A stretch of DNA of 64,000 nucleotides from assembly GCA_944990035.1 (NCBI GenBank), contig CALYLX010000133.1:248001-312000 (forward strand), written 5' to 3'. Shown piece after piece: positions 10,743-22,145 of this stretch (position 1 is the stretch's first letter; each line of letters opens with the position of its first letter). This DNA comes from Clitopilus passeckerianus (taxonomy: Eukaryota; Basidiomycota; Agaricomycetes; Agaricales; Entolomataceae). A program made the position numbers and the translations under genes. Below the pieces are notes generated by a model. The model ran no database searches and was not told where the DNA came from. It saw only the letters and a list, made by a program, of their open reading frames with translations.

Positions 10743-12563
10743 AGGTTTGTGTTGAGCGAAGAGAGGACTTAGTGACGTTTAATGAAATCAACGAACTGTC
10801 GCGATTAAGGTGGTGCTGTGCATCATCGGACATTGATATCGCTTTGAGTTCTCCATGACTCCCCAATTGCGACCTCTAATCCTAATCATCTGGGGGAGAA
10901 GATGGTGTGCTTCTCCTCAAAGGAATCGAGCAGAATTCTTCCCTTCTCACCAGCTTGACAACTCTGCAGATAAGCACAGCCAGTCAATGGGGATTTGGCG
11001 CTTCTGATATGAAGCCGCTTTTCATGCTCAGAAATTGAAGAGATTTTGACTTTGAAACGCCTTCTGTCCGCTTGATAATTCGTGGTTACGTGCAGCAGCT
11101 ACGAGCTGGTTGTGACTGCAGAGAATCCGAGCGACCAATAGATTTGCGCTCGACGACGGGACGTCGATGACACTGCTGGGCCTCATGCCGCTGATCGAAA
11201 ACTGCAAAGACCTCCAGGCGATTATGATGCTCGTCAGATTGGTGCCATTCATCTGAAGAGCCCGATCTTAATGATTTCTGGCAAGATTCCCTCAAATAAG
11301 AGAGTAACAAAACTCTTAGTAAGCGGCAGTTTTTCCTCCCAAAGTTTTCGACACCCCCGAAGCAACCAGCCATCTTATTCGCTGTCTGTTCGCCATGTTT
11401 CCCGCCCTCGCCAATATTGAAGAGGCGGGAACTATGGGATACAGGGTAAATGAGCGCTATAAGCTCATTCGGCGGCTTGTACGTTCAGGGGGCTTTTATG
11501 AGGAGGGTTGGGGATGCAAGGATCACGGGTGGAGAGAGGGATTACATCAGGAGAAAAGTCAATCCCGAATTTGCCCCTGCGAATTTCCCAGGCTTAAATT
11601 ACGATCTAAATGGCCATATATGGCTCAGCAAGGTCTTGGCAACTCCTCGCTTAGATGATATGCACTTCGCATGGGCATCCTGGGCCACATTCACCTTGTC
11701 ATGCGAATATATTTCGTGTACCAAACATACATGATCATATTATGTTCGACTCCTCAATGCATACGACATAATCCATTGATTTTGACGTGGGAAACCTAAC
11801 GGCAAAGGCCGTAGGTCATGCCTAGGTTCAACTTGCTCGAGTTGAACTTGGCCTCATCAACCTTCTTCACTGACCGTCACTGGTAAGTGTCTCCCTTACG
11901 ATTTGTGTCTGCTGCTACATATCATTCAACAGATTATCTTCTACTACTACTTCATACCCTCCACAACTTCAAGTTCTGCTGTCTTGCACCAGAATTGACG
12001 TAGTAAGGGCTCAACATTTTGTGATGAATAAACTAATCCACCAACATTTGAACTTTGCAGCTCGCACTACTTTCGACGGCCAACGACGACTTGGATAAAA
12101 TGGTGGGCTTGGTGGGCATCTTCTGACGGCGATCAGAAGTTACCGGTTACCGACACAGGTTCGTCGCTCATTGCCATTAGGGATGTCAATGATGAGCTGA
12201 TATGGATTGCAATCTTGTAGTCACCCGAACACGGATGTTTGGCTTAGTATGTCCCTCTTTACGCTCACTCATGACCTTCATGTCTAGATTGCTCATTAAC
12301 AGCCGTTGTCTACCTTTCACTACTAGCGGCGTCTTTACAATTCCAGCTAAATATTTTGATGGACTCTCTGCCCATAAGGAATTCTCAAAATCTTTCCAAC
12401 ACCAGATATTCAGAAGAGGGGCTTGGTGGATTAGGGCTTTGAGACACATTGCTTAGTAGGAGGTGTACTTTTAGTTACATAGTAGAACCACCTGTAGTAG
12501 ATAATATAGCACCGCCAATATATTAATGACAATTTCGAGAATAACAGTTGAATGTAATTGAAA

Positions 12564-12735
12564 CTCCATAATCCATGTGAAACCTGAAGAAAAATTTGGG
12601 CCTCTATGCAAAAAGTCAATTGGTATATAGGCCTTCAACAATTGCCATGGCTTGCTGACATTCCGAACATTCATAATCTAGGTGAAACTTCACAGGGAAA
12701 GTGCTCAACGTGAAAAAAGTCAATCTATATATTCC
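12564..12735. repeat. Degenerate direct repeat
   Basis: Two copies about 105 bases apart (starting near 12566 and 12671) share CATAATC, then GTGAAAC, then AAAAAGTCAAT with matching spacing. Probably a relic of a repeat unit. Confidence 0.4.
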
Positions 12736-12859
12736 CGAGTGACACTTTAACCGATCAGATGCCCTATGTGGGGAATGTGGGCTATATATTCCTATATATG
12801 CCCATATATGCTTTTCACGAAAGCCCTGATGTAAGATGAGTCTCTTAGGGCTTGACATG

Positions 12860-13370
12860 GAGAAACCGCGGATCAGCCGGTCACGGATGACGGTGAACAG
12901 TACATGGATAAACCACAGTTATCCGCTACAAAATGCTGCGTTTCTGTTCTACAAGTCGAATATAACGCTTCTTTTGAATTGCAACTCGTTAAATACGCCC
13001 TAATTATAAGCAGTAGACTCGGAATCAAGCCATTTTTGTACCCTTTGAGGCCTCAGACGACTTTCCCAAAGGCGTCAGAGTGGGTGAGACCCTTAATCCG
13101 CCGGTCGGCTCGGCTAGAGGCCAGATATACCCACCATCGAATGGTCAAGGTCTAACTGCTGAATCAATGTCTTTTTCTCCCTGGAAACGGTTCAGCAGGG
13201 TCGTATATTGTATGATTGTATGTTATATGGAAGATAGATCGCAGCAAATACTATTGGACTGCAGAACTGGTCATCGACCACTGCCAAAACCTCACGGATA
13301 ACCACGGCACCACGGATTCCGTGACTCATCCGTAACCGATTCGATCCGCCGAATTGTTGCGGTTTGCAGG
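12860..13370. repeat. Imperfect inverted-repeat element rich in ATCCGT/CCGTGA motifs
   Basis: The left flank (12862-12900) has AAACCGCGGATC, then GGTCACGGATGACGG. The reverse complement of the right flank (about 13295-13365) has AAACCGC, GGCGGATCGAATC and GGTTACGGATGAGTCACGG. The same words occur in the same order with small insertions, as in decayed MITEs whose subterminal ends are iterated. Exact ends and target duplication are not identifiable by eye. Confidence 0.4.
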
Positions 13371-13675
13371 TGACAACCGGTTTCCCTTGATCCGTGTTAA
13401 GCTCTACACTTGGTGCATGAGAGCGACAGTAATAGCAGTGGAACAACAGCAGCGAGGAGGACAACTTGTATCCTGTTATAATCAGGCGAAGTAGCAACCC
13501 TTGAAGTGTCTTCAGGGATAAATGAACGAAACAATTATATTCCGGATAACTTATGGGCGAGTTTTCAGCTTTTGATGCAGCTCCGATTCCGAAAGCCGAC
13601 GATATCGGCCTGCAAGCCTGACCTTTCGGCCGACCAAGGTCCGATGGCTCTTCCTGCAACATCCATGACTTTGAA

Positions 13676-15485
13676 ACGGCCATTCAACAGTCCAAATCCC
13701 AGTTCAAAAAGCGAGCTCACAACAGGTATTGCAGCTTGAAATGACAATGCTGTTCTCCCTCAGCAGAAGCATCGGCTCGTGCGTGAAAATGTCTGCACAT
13801 TCTCCAATGCACCGCTGCTTGCTGTACTGAATCCAGAGGCAATGACAGGACCCATGCAAGATCTTTAACAACACTTGGAAATACCACGGATGCTGCACCA
13901 TTAGCTGGAATACGTGTCTTGGAACTCGGCCAACTCATAGCAGGTCCATTTGCAGGGCAGCTTCTTGGGTAGGTCCTTGACCAGTCACACGACATAGCTC
14001 ATTCTGCCTGCGTTCAGCCAATTTGGTGCAGAAGTCATCAAAGTCGAACCACCGAAGCTAGGAGATCCATTACGCGTCTGGAGAGAGCTGGATGAAGATG
14101 GAACCAGCCCATGGTTCAGGAGTATCGGCCGGAACAAGAAAAGCGTAGCAATCGACATGCGTAAACCCCAAGGCAGGGAGTAAGTATGTGATTCTGCCTT
14201 CCGTGTATTCTGATCCTAACTTTGAGACTGTAGACTCGTGAGGCAACTCGCTATTAAAAGCGATGTTCTGATAGAGAACTTCAAACCCGGCAGTGCGTCC
14301 GACTTGTGCGTTCTTCCATAAGCCATTCACTAAATGTTGTTCTCCAGCCCTTGAAAAGTGGTCGCTAGGACCAGCAGATCTGCATTCACATAACCCTTCT
14401 CTCATCTTCACTCGTGTCAGCGGGTATGGTCAGACTGGACCTTGGGCTCCACGTCCAGGGTATGCCTCCGTCTGTGAAGCCGAGTCTGGGTTCAGGTATA
14501 TCAATGGTATGCCAGACCCCGAAACCGGTGGTCTCTCTGGACCTCCTGTGCGTCCAAATATCAGCCTGGGAGATTCGATAGCTGGCTTGAACGCAGCTTT
14601 TGGCACGGTATGTGTTTACGCTTTCACGAATGCTGGTAACTTTGCTGACTAGCTTTTAGGTCTTGGCTTTGCTGGGGCGCCAGAGGCAAACTGGCCAGTT
14701 CACTATTGGAAGAGTTGTGGACGTCAGTATTATTGAAAGGTACCCAAAACACCCTACAAGATATGCAGACTAAGCTACTATTTGGTTATGTCTAGTATGT
14801 TAAACCTTATGGAGGGTATCATCCCAGAATACGATAGGAAGGGCAAGGTAGTCGAACTTCTGTCTCTTCTTACGGATCGTCTAGGCTAACTCTTTCCCGA
14901 CAGACTCGCGGTCCTTCGGGATCCTCTGTCACCGGTATCGTGCCCACCAACGCCTACCCATGCCAACCAGACGCATCAGCTGGCGGAGCACCCTCAACCG
15001 TGCCCACCTATATCGTCATCGGCGCCAACGGCGACACCATCTACAACCGCCTCATGACCGCCATCGGCCGCGAAGACCTCACCGGACCCAACTACGCCCA
15101 AAACCAGCACCGCGTCCAGAAGCAGGCCGAGATTGAGGCTGCCATATCTGAATGGACGAGCCAGCATACCGTGGAGGAGGTGATTGAGGTGATGAACAAG
15201 GCGAGCGTGCCGGTTGGGAGGGTGGTGACTGTGAAAGAGGTTGTTGAGAGTGAACAGATGAGGGAGAGGGGGGCGGTGAGGGATGTTTGGGTGGATGCTG
15301 ATACGGAGAGCAAGGGATGGAATGTGAAGATGCAGGGTACGTTCCCGGTGCTGGATGGTGTTGATCCACAACCGAAGTGGGCCGGGCCGAACTTGGGCTA
15401 CCATACAGATCAGGTGCTCATGGAGGAGCTGGGGTTGTCGGAGGAGGCCATTTTCAAGCTGAGGGGCGACGGTATCATTGGATAG
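13676..15485 (+). CDS. Class III (CaiB/BaiF) CoA-transferase, SUGCT-like
   Basis: Class III CoA-transferases move CoA between acyl-CoA and a carboxylic acid; the eukaryotic mitochondrial members use succinyl-CoA with glutarate and similar diacids. Spliced exons read LAGIRVLELGQLIAGPFAGQ (13900-13975), FGAEVIKVEPPKLGDPLR, WFRSIGRNKKSVAIDMRKPQG (14115-14180), KSDVLIENFKPG, RVSGYGQTGPWAPRPGYA (14410-14470), NISLGDSIAGLNAAFGT, and a long last exon (14903-15485) from GPSGSSVTG to the stop after GDGIIG. The R-x-K-K-S-V-x-D and GYGQ(T)GP motifs are strongly diagnostic. The 5' end is unsettled: the ATG at 13676 (or 13574 in the same frame) does not splice onto the 13.86 kb exon in frame with any intron I could place. 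It converges with the lactonase gene, with 246 bases between their stops. Physiological acceptor unknown. Confidence 0.8.
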
Positions 15486-15731
15486 ACGTATGGAATGTTC
15501 TAATCTAACTCTTGTATCATCTCATTTAGTTTTCCAAAGGAAAGCCCAAACCCGCACCATTGAACCTAACCCGACCTGAGGGTTTCGTGCCGTAAACTAG
15601 GGATATAAAGCTGGCAGGAGATGGTAATGACGTAGAATATATATTCTCAAGATAGCAATCAATAACTTATCCAGTTCCTACTTCGATATAGTTCAATTCC
15701 ACCTTCTCTATTACTTGGTCCCAAGTTGCGT

Positions 15732-16892
15732 CTACTTCCAGAGGAATCCAGTGGGAGCCTCGATGGTAGGGTTATGAGCAACCTCCTTCAAACCCTTGCC
15801 TCCATCCACCCTCTCAAATACCTTGACGCCTCCACCATTGACACCACCAGCAATCAACCACTTGTCATCTGGTCCGCCAAATACAATTCCCCTGACGTGA
15901 TTGAGGCCGGACCGCACCTCCGCCACCAACTCGAGGGCATCATCTGTTGAGAAGATCGATATGATATCGCCCGCGGAAGAAGGATCGTTCCGGTTGGAGA
16001 CATAGATGTAGGGCATAGGGAAGCTTGCGTTCGTCGATGGAATGAGAATCTCCGCTGCGAGCATGTCGTTCGGTAGGGCAGGCGGGTTCGACATGGTCGG
16101 TTTGGAGGTGATGAGTTTCGCGGCATTAGGCAAAGCGGGAAAGGTATGTTTGGCGATGCCGCTGGTTAGCTCCAGGAGGGTGAAGATATTTCCGTCTTCA
16201 AAATTTTCAGAAAAACTCTCCTAGAAAGACAGGAGAAAATATACCATGGAAAGCAACATGCCTCGGACCGCCTCCCGGGGTGTACTCAATTGCAGCTTCC
16301 TCCTTCAGTGATCCGTCTTTGGCTATTGAAAACCTTCGGACTTTGTCTGCACCTAAGTCCGGGACGAGAAGCTCGTTGTGTTGCTCGTGAATGATAACTT
16401 GGTGGGGATGGGAAGCTTCTTGACGATCTTTGTTCGGACCGGTCCCAAAGACTTGAATCGTTTCGGGCGTTTCGGACAGCAGGCAGGGTGTCTTCGAGGA
16501 GATGGGGTATCGGGCGATATGGCCGGACGAGTACTGGAAGAGCGATTATCAGAGAGTGAATTACTGGGCAGAGTTTCTACGGGAAAACGCACGTTTGCAA
16601 CATAGAGATTGTCCTTCGTCGCCAATAACGACGCTGGGTCTGCACCACCAGAAGAAGCAGAAGCTATGACCTCGCCCTTTCCCTTCACGTCGAATTTAAC
16701 TGCCACGACTTTTCCATCGGTTTGCTCTAGTCCAGTGAAGACAATCGAGTTATCGCCAGGATGCGCCGTGATCCATGATGGATGGTGTCCAACGGTGACT
16801 GCAGACACCACATTCAATGTTCCTTTAACAGGATCGAACTCGAGGGTCGAGATATTGTTCGTGTACGATGCGGTCAAGATAAGATAGGCCAT
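15732..16892 (-). CDS. Lactonase-family beta-propeller protein (6-phosphogluconolactonase / carboxymuconate cyclase fold)
   Basis: The start at 16892 gives MAYLILTASYTNNISTLEFD, then GHHPSWITAHP, VFTGLEQTDGKVVAVKFD and ADPASLLATKDNLYVAN: repeated blade strands typical of seven-bladed lactonases. The first intron starts at GTGCGT after VAN and ends before YSSGHIARYPIS; later exons give HQVIIHEQHNELLVPDLGAD, KVRRFSIAKDGSL, YTPGGGPRHVAFH, and after a second intron DGNIFTLLELTSG, YIYVSNRND, GDIISIFS and HVRGIVFGGPDDKWLIAGG, ending TGFLWK-stop at 15732. The GGGPRH and VSNR motifs are conserved in the family, which includes gluconolactonases and eukaryotic 3-carboxymuconate cyclase. There is no signal peptide, so it is probably cytosolic. 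Substrate not deducible. Confidence 0.8.
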
Positions 16893-18048
16893 GATAGTAG
16901 TTTTCTATGACCAAAATGTCCCCTGATCCAGTGACCATCGCCTTTTAACGGCTTTCGGAAAGCCGACGATTTGCCGGACTGGAGAGCCGTCGACGTGAAA
17001 GCTTTGGATACGAACGCCAGGGTGAGCAAAGAATATACTGGGTATTGCCATGGACAGACAAGCTAGAACGTTATCTCCCGCTTGCTCGCGTTCTACGCGC
17101 GACGTGTTTCTAGCCAATCTGAGCTGAGAATATGTTACCTAGGCTTCATTCCCCCGATAAATCCCCTATACTCACGTGTGGTTTAGACACGTATTGACAT
17201 TCAATACTAGAGCTTTTGTGCGCTTGGGATCCGCCCTCCAAGTATCCATGGTTGCATCACGGAGGATAACATACATGGAAGCTGCCGTTCCTGGGATGCT
17301 TTGCATCATTTCCGAGCTTTCTCCCGGTAGCTTCCTTTGGACGAATTCTCATATCGTTTTTGGCTTAGGCGGCCATACTTGAGCGATACTGGACAAACTT
17401 TTACTTGGATATGAATGTTGCTGAGTATCGGATGCTTGGTTTCGAATGAGGCTCCAAATGGGCCGGTATGAAGGTTACAGGATCTACAAAAAGCCTAATA
17501 ACCGTGTAAGAAAGGCTGGAGATAACGACGAAGTTGGGAAGACGGACCGGTGTACTAATTCTGTGGCGAAATCCAGAAAAGTAAGTTTGTACACACGCAT
17601 ATTTCACCGAGGATGTGCGATAGGCCAATGCTAAGTTTACTCCAACATGTGAATGTGGACTTCTCGGAGGCTTGGCTGGATCGTGTAATCCAGCAAATCT
17701 TTCTCCCAGCAAATTATATAGTTGATAATATTATCTGTCAAAGAGGGCGACGTTGAGATATTGACCGACAAGGTCGATGAGGGCAAAGGGGAGTAGGAGT
17801 CCTTCCTCCGAGAAATTTGATTGAGATTGCTCCCGACGCTCCGCATCTGATTTCGACGACATTTATTCGCCATCTTAGCCAATTTATCGCTTGGAGAGTG
17901 GCCAATGCAGGCCAATGCAAAGACCATGGATAAAAGCCGGGACGGAGATAATGAGTTGTGAAACTTGGCCTCGATAACGTCTTGCGGGCAACGTTGCAGG
18001 GGTATGAAAAACTCATATAAAATGCCCAGTAAAATCTAAGCATTGGTA
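16893..18048. other. Intergenic stretch between the lactonase and the PrpF-family gene
   Basis: No gene recognised. The left part should hold the lactonase promoter. Two copies of GGCCAATGC lie side by side near 17901-17920 (CCAAT words), of unknown relevance. Confidence 0.4.
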
Positions 18049-19338
18049 TCACCACCAAACGACGCCTTTCATCAGCCTCTTTCCCGTCCGAACCACCTTG
18101 GCGCTCTTGACGTCGCCATCCTCAGCGAACTCCGCCCCTACGTCGACCAACCCACTCGGGTGTCGAAGTCTGACCATGCCTTCCGCTCCTTGCTTGCCTG
18201 CTGCCCGCGACCTCTGTACTATCTCCCAGGGTAGTGAGCCCTTCGTGTTTGCTGCCACTCCTGCGCATAGGCCGACCGTCATTGGCACCGCTTTGTGGAG
18301 AGCTCCCATTGAGAGTGCGTGAATGACGAGATCGACATGCTGAGCTTTGTCCTCTTCCGTCTGTGGGTCGCTGATGATGGCTATCTTGGGCTGAGCTTGC
18401 GCCGAGGGGTCAAGTCCCATCTTCACGGCCGCTGCTTGTCGAATGGCTTCTAACGTCTCCGATACGGCTGCGAAGGTGGGTGCTTTCCCTTGATAGTATT
18501 CGGCGATAGGGAGGAACGTAGATAGTTCCGCATGGCTGACGAAAACCGTAGGGTTCGTTGCATCTATGCACGAGCAGGTGACCGATTTCTGTCCTTGCGT
18601 CGTCGCCAAAGTAACTTGAATTTCGTCGGTGGGCGACCCTGTAGGTAGGAGCTTGCCCGTTCCAGCTCCGGCAGGGTTGACGAAGTCAAGTATGATCTCT
18701 GATGCCTGGCCGGGGACACCCGCAATGGTCGTCTCGGGTGCATCCACTACAGGTGTATGTCCATCGTGTGCGGATACGGGAAACGTTGTGTCAATGGTCT
18801 TCCGTGTATTGGTATTGAGTGACCGAACCGTGGCGCGTAGAGTCCCATCTTGTACGGTAGGTTGACAAATGCCTTCGTCCACGGCGAAGACACCGACCAT
18901 GCTGGACAGATTTCCGCAATTGCCGGAGTAGTCGATCTTTGCATCGTTTATGCCGACCTGAACGAACGTGTATTCGGCTTGGATGCCGTCTGCAGCTTGC
19001 CGGGCAGTCGGGGCACCGACGACGCAGATTTTGGAGAGACTGGAGATTCCTCCGCCCATACCATTGAGTTGCCTTGGATCAGGCGAACCCATGATCCCCA
19101 GAAATATCCTAGCCCATTCCTCACGTTTCTCCGGAAGCAGGGACTTGTCGATGAATATTCCCTTGGACGTTCCTCCTCTTAGGAACGACGCGGGGATGGG
19201 ATTTGGGATCCTGGTGGAATTGGAATTGAAACGGAGGCCTGAAGTAAACCCAGCAGCAGCAGGTAGGCAAGGTGCGATCCGAATGCACGATCTTCTCAGG
19301 GATAATCCAGCCTTCGAGGTAGATAGTATCAGAGCCAT
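18049..19338 (-). CDS. PrpF-family isomerase (aconitate / methylaconitate isomerase type), probably mitochondrial
   Basis: A single uninterrupted frame of 429 residues. The ATG at 19338 was chosen because upstream in-frame codons have no ATG. Residues 1-42 are rich in Ser, Arg and Ala without acids (SKAGLSLRRSCIRIAPCLP), as in a mitochondrial presequence. The enzyme follows: PASFLRGGTSKGIFID near residue 50, GSPDPRQLNGMGGGISSLSK near 90, DYSGNCGNLSSMVGVFAVDEG near 140, and DATNPTVFV near 260, all classical PrpF/DUF453 motifs around the catalytic Lys and the Cys of the NCGN loop. Known members shift double bonds in aconitate-type tricarboxylates; the family includes bacterial 2-methylaconitate isomerase and Ustilago Adi1, an aconitate-delta-isomerase. 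The exact substrate here is unknown. Confidence 0.88.
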   Translation of the reverse strand: MALILSTSKAGLSLRRSCIRIAPCLPAAAGFTSGLRFNSNSTRIPNPIPASFLRGGTSKGIFIDKSLLPEKREEWARIFLGIMGSPDPRQLNGMGGGISSLSKICVVGAPTARQAADGIQAEYTFVQVGINDAKIDYSGNCGNLSSMVGVFAVDEGICQPTVQDGTLRATVRSLNTNTRKTIDTTFPVSAHDGHTPVVDAPETTIAGVPGQASEIILDFVNPAGAGTGKLLPTGSPTDEIQVTLATTQGQKSVTCSCIDATNPTVFVSHAELSTFLPIAEYYQGKAPTFAAVSETLEAIRQAAAVKMGLDPSAQAQPKIAIISDPQTEEDKAQHVDLVIHALSMGALHKAVPMTVGLCAGVAANTKGSLPWEIVQRSRAAGKQGAEGMVRLRHPSGLVDVGAEFAEDGDVKSAKVVRTGKRLMKGVVWW

Positions 19339-20021
19339 TATTGTGCCAGTGCGCAATGCAAACTGACGCTCTTACGAACCCAGAACAGCTCTCGTACTCG
19401 TGGCTCAAAATTGAAAGCAAGGTTTGTCCAAGGTACCCGTGGTGACTCGAACGAATTCCTTGATGTGGCCGTGCACAATAGAGAGTTTGCCGGATGCCGG
19501 GTTCCGCACCTTGTTCCATTCCAGCCAATGCCAAGACCACTTCATCCTTCACCATGGAAGGCGTCACAGTCTCTAGCCAGCTATTGACGGGATTTTTGGG
19601 CTGAAAAGTGTAGTTCCTATGCTACTCAGATGTTGACATGAATCTTCATGTGTTATCTCTGCCATAGAGCCATGATGCAATGCTTCAAATGACCTGCGGC
19701 ATTTGACAGTTCTCATCAAAGAAAAACAGATCAACTGAATTGACCTTGTCACTCTCAGCCGAGTTTCGTGGTGATTACGAGATTTCACTCTGTCCACGAC
19801 CTGTAGGCTCTCCCGCTTGGTTGCTTTCTCCCTCGACACTCCTTTCTTTTCTACTTGGACGCCACTCCTTTCGTTCAAGCGGTGTAGAAATTATTCGAGT
19901 TCGGTTCCGTGTGTCTGTCATTGAATCAACGTTTTCAGCCCCGTGTTGTGAGTAGCTGGTCGTAGTCCGATTTGGCGGGATAAGCTAACGTTTCTCCAAC
20001 TTCACAGCCTCACCCTCCAAC
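19339..20021. promoter_or_regulatory. Divergent promoter region of the PrpF-family and membrane-protein genes
   Basis: This 683-base stretch separates two divergent starts. A likely 5'-UTR intron of the right-hand gene is visible: a GTGAGT donor near 19947 and a CTTCACAG acceptor near 20008, just before the ATG. Confidence 0.5.
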
Positions 20022-20684
20022 ATGCCCTCCTCAACATCCTCATCTACTGCAACGCCTTCAAGCAGCTCGGCCCCTTCATTGGGAGATCCCTCAGACGACA
20101 AACGCACGACAATTGTCGCCATCGTGTTATGTGTGCTTGGAATAATTGCCATCGCTATAATCATGATATGGACCTACCGCTTCAAGCCCCGACCTCCACT
20201 GAACTCCAGTTCAGATGAGGAAAGCGATACGCCGAATTTTCATGGGAGGCGAACGCGAGCTGCCCGAGCTCCCTCCGCCGCACGGATTATACCGTTCGGT
20301 TCAGAGGCACCCAAATTCAGTGCGTCCCACTTTTCTCCTTCATAACTGCTACCGCTCCCTAACCATTTCTCCTCAGAACACTCACCAGGACAGGGAATGC
20401 GTATCGCCCAACGAGGACCTAATGGCTCGTGGAATTTTAGCGAATCCACGACATCCCTGGTTCCGAAAGGCGTCACAGACCTTGACCATCCACCATCGCC
20501 CGTATCACCGACATCAACCCAGTGGCAGCTACCGTCACTAATACCCCCTGCTAAGCTCTCAGATTCTAAGAAATCCGATGATTGGCGGTTAACCTTAGGC
20601 CTTGGTGGGGATGACTTCGATATCAACCCACCGCCAGCTTACAAGCACGAGTACGCTGGGTACCTGGACCATGGCAAGAACTAA
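20022..20684 (+). CDS. Small single-pass membrane protein, function unknown
   Basis: Exons 20022-20319 and 20377-20684 join in frame (GTGCGT donor, CTCAG acceptor) for 201 residues. The N-terminus is a Ser/Thr-rich stretch (about residues 1-27) followed by a single hydrophobic segment, TIVAIVLCVLGIIAIAIIMI (about 30-49), then a basic stop-transfer patch (WTYRFKPRP) and a Ser/Pro-rich tail with SDEESD. This resembles the SKG6/AXL2-type topology common in fungal membrane proteins of unknown role: a short glycosylated outside part and a disordered cytosolic tail. The tail holds PPPAY near the end, a PY-motif-like sequence that could recruit WW/HECT ligases. No homologue is recognised by name. 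Confidence 0.65.
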
Positions 20685-22033
20685 TTATCATCTTGACATG
20701 GATCTCCCCTTCTCTTTCCCACTTCACGATTATGGGCTATGTTGGAATGGACTCTGCTGGACACTGTAGTACCCCTGCAATACTTTTTGGTTCTCTACGC
20801 ATTTTTCACCGCTTTGTACTAGCTTTCCTTAATGACTACGATACTTCGATTCGGTGATTCTGCCATGACATATTCATGATGCATTATCACCTCCCGCTGA
20901 ATTACTATCACCGTGGATGCTTCCATTGACGCCCCAAGACGCTAAGACCAACTATCTTGTATTGCCGCAGTACTAAGTTTATCCTTCCTCCTGCCTAGGG
21001 ACCCTTTCAGAGGCTGCATACACATGGTCAAAGCACTTTACGAAGACCTTTCTTCCGATATCTTTGCGGGGGAGGAATGTTTAGATTTAGCTGTTGGGAG
21101 GCGGCTCCACCACATCAACCATACTGTATGCATCTTTACTGAGGCCTGCGCCAAGGCGGATGCATACATCGTACATCGATACAGCGGGGAAAATCCCTCG
21201 GGGAAACAGTTGTACTTGGAGGGATTTCCCCCGCAATGTTCGAAGGGTAAAGTTTGGACGGCAGAGGTCGGCGATCGCAAAATGTGGAGCAAAACGTCCT
21301 TCTTTCAATCAGGCGGCGCAGGAAACCTTGTAATTGATAATTAGGGTCGGGACTCCCCCGCATCCCCGAGAAAGGTCAAAATACGAACTCTAAGGTGAAC
21401 TGCGCTTGGTGAATAAAAAGTATTGAAAAAGTAAGATTATCTCTGGGATAGAGGTTTCAAGAAACCACTTTGACAGAGAGCTGTTGCAAGCAGAAACATG
21501 ACGGCGGTGATAACGGGCCGCCTGAGCGTTGTTTGGTTATGATGGGATTGCCAAATAACGCGTCGCTTTTGGTAATTGTGCCAGACCGCGCAAACGGATT
21601 TTCGATGGTTACTCTTCCCTTGTGGAGTTCCCCACACGAGCCTGCCCATGAGCGTTACCCCACAACGCGTCAGGTTCTAAACCTTGTCCTGTTTTAGCAG
21701 TAGACTAATATCTTCGTGGTGCAAGGACTTCCAAGGCCTCAATGGTACTGGTTTCGCCACAAAATGCCTTCATGGACGTGACTGGACCTTGCAAGATCCC
21801 AATCGTTTCTTTCAAGGTGATACTGGGCTCCTCTTTGCACACGACCTGTTGCTAACGGAGAATAATAAAAAATAAAGGGTCTCTCGGACTATCCACGGTG
21901 CAGAAAGTAGGTCTTCTGAGCAACCAACTGTGGAGTCGTCACATCCCGGGAAAGGATCTCTGTCCACCAAGCCTCTCGCATATTCATTCCGAGCCTGACA
22001 CAAAGATGATGTCCAGTGACTGGTATACCGGCG
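20685..22033. promoter_or_regulatory. Upstream region of the first GH7 gene
   Basis: No convincing gene was found; a 106-codon open frame at 21024-21344 looks like chance. Two CCCCAC words (21630-21635 and 21658-21663), about 500 bases before the start, match the SYGGRG consensus of the carbon-catabolite repressor CreA/Cre1, plausible for a cellulase gene. Confidence 0.4.
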
Positions 22034-22059
22034 ATTATCCGTCCCTTCATGTATAAAAG
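22034..22059 (+). promoter_or_regulatory. Core promoter of GH7 gene 1 (ATTATCC + TATA box)
   Basis: ATTATCC at 22034-22040 is followed after 11 bases by TATAAAAG at 22052-22059, 94 bases before the ATG. The same pair is found before the other two GH7 genes. Confidence 0.7.
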
Positions 22060-22145
22060 GATGGCAGTATCGACCCAGTTTCGACATCGGATTCAGAGCA
22101 AGTCTCAGTTCCATCTCCACCTACTCAACACAGGTTCCTCTCGCA

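Larger units (their letters stand above)
9999..13675. other. Long repeat-derived, gene-poor stretch
   Basis: Apart from a doubtful minus-strand gene at 10154-10742, this region has only short unrelated open frames. From about 12.5 kb it becomes AT-rich with a degenerate direct repeat and imperfect inverted repeats rich in CCGTGA/ATCCGT motifs, which suggests decayed DNA transposons. Confidence 0.5.

Noticed and set aside
11395..11734. Two overlapping plus-strand frames
   Set aside because: No recognised domain and no supporting introns; could be relic coding DNA but cannot be supported.
14994..15404. Antisense frame of 136 codons under the CoA-transferase
   Set aside because: Low-complexity His/Leu-rich shadow of the real gene.
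21024..21344. A 106-codon plus-strand frame upstream of GH7 gene 1
   Set aside because: No start context, domain or splicing pattern; several opposing frames overlap it.
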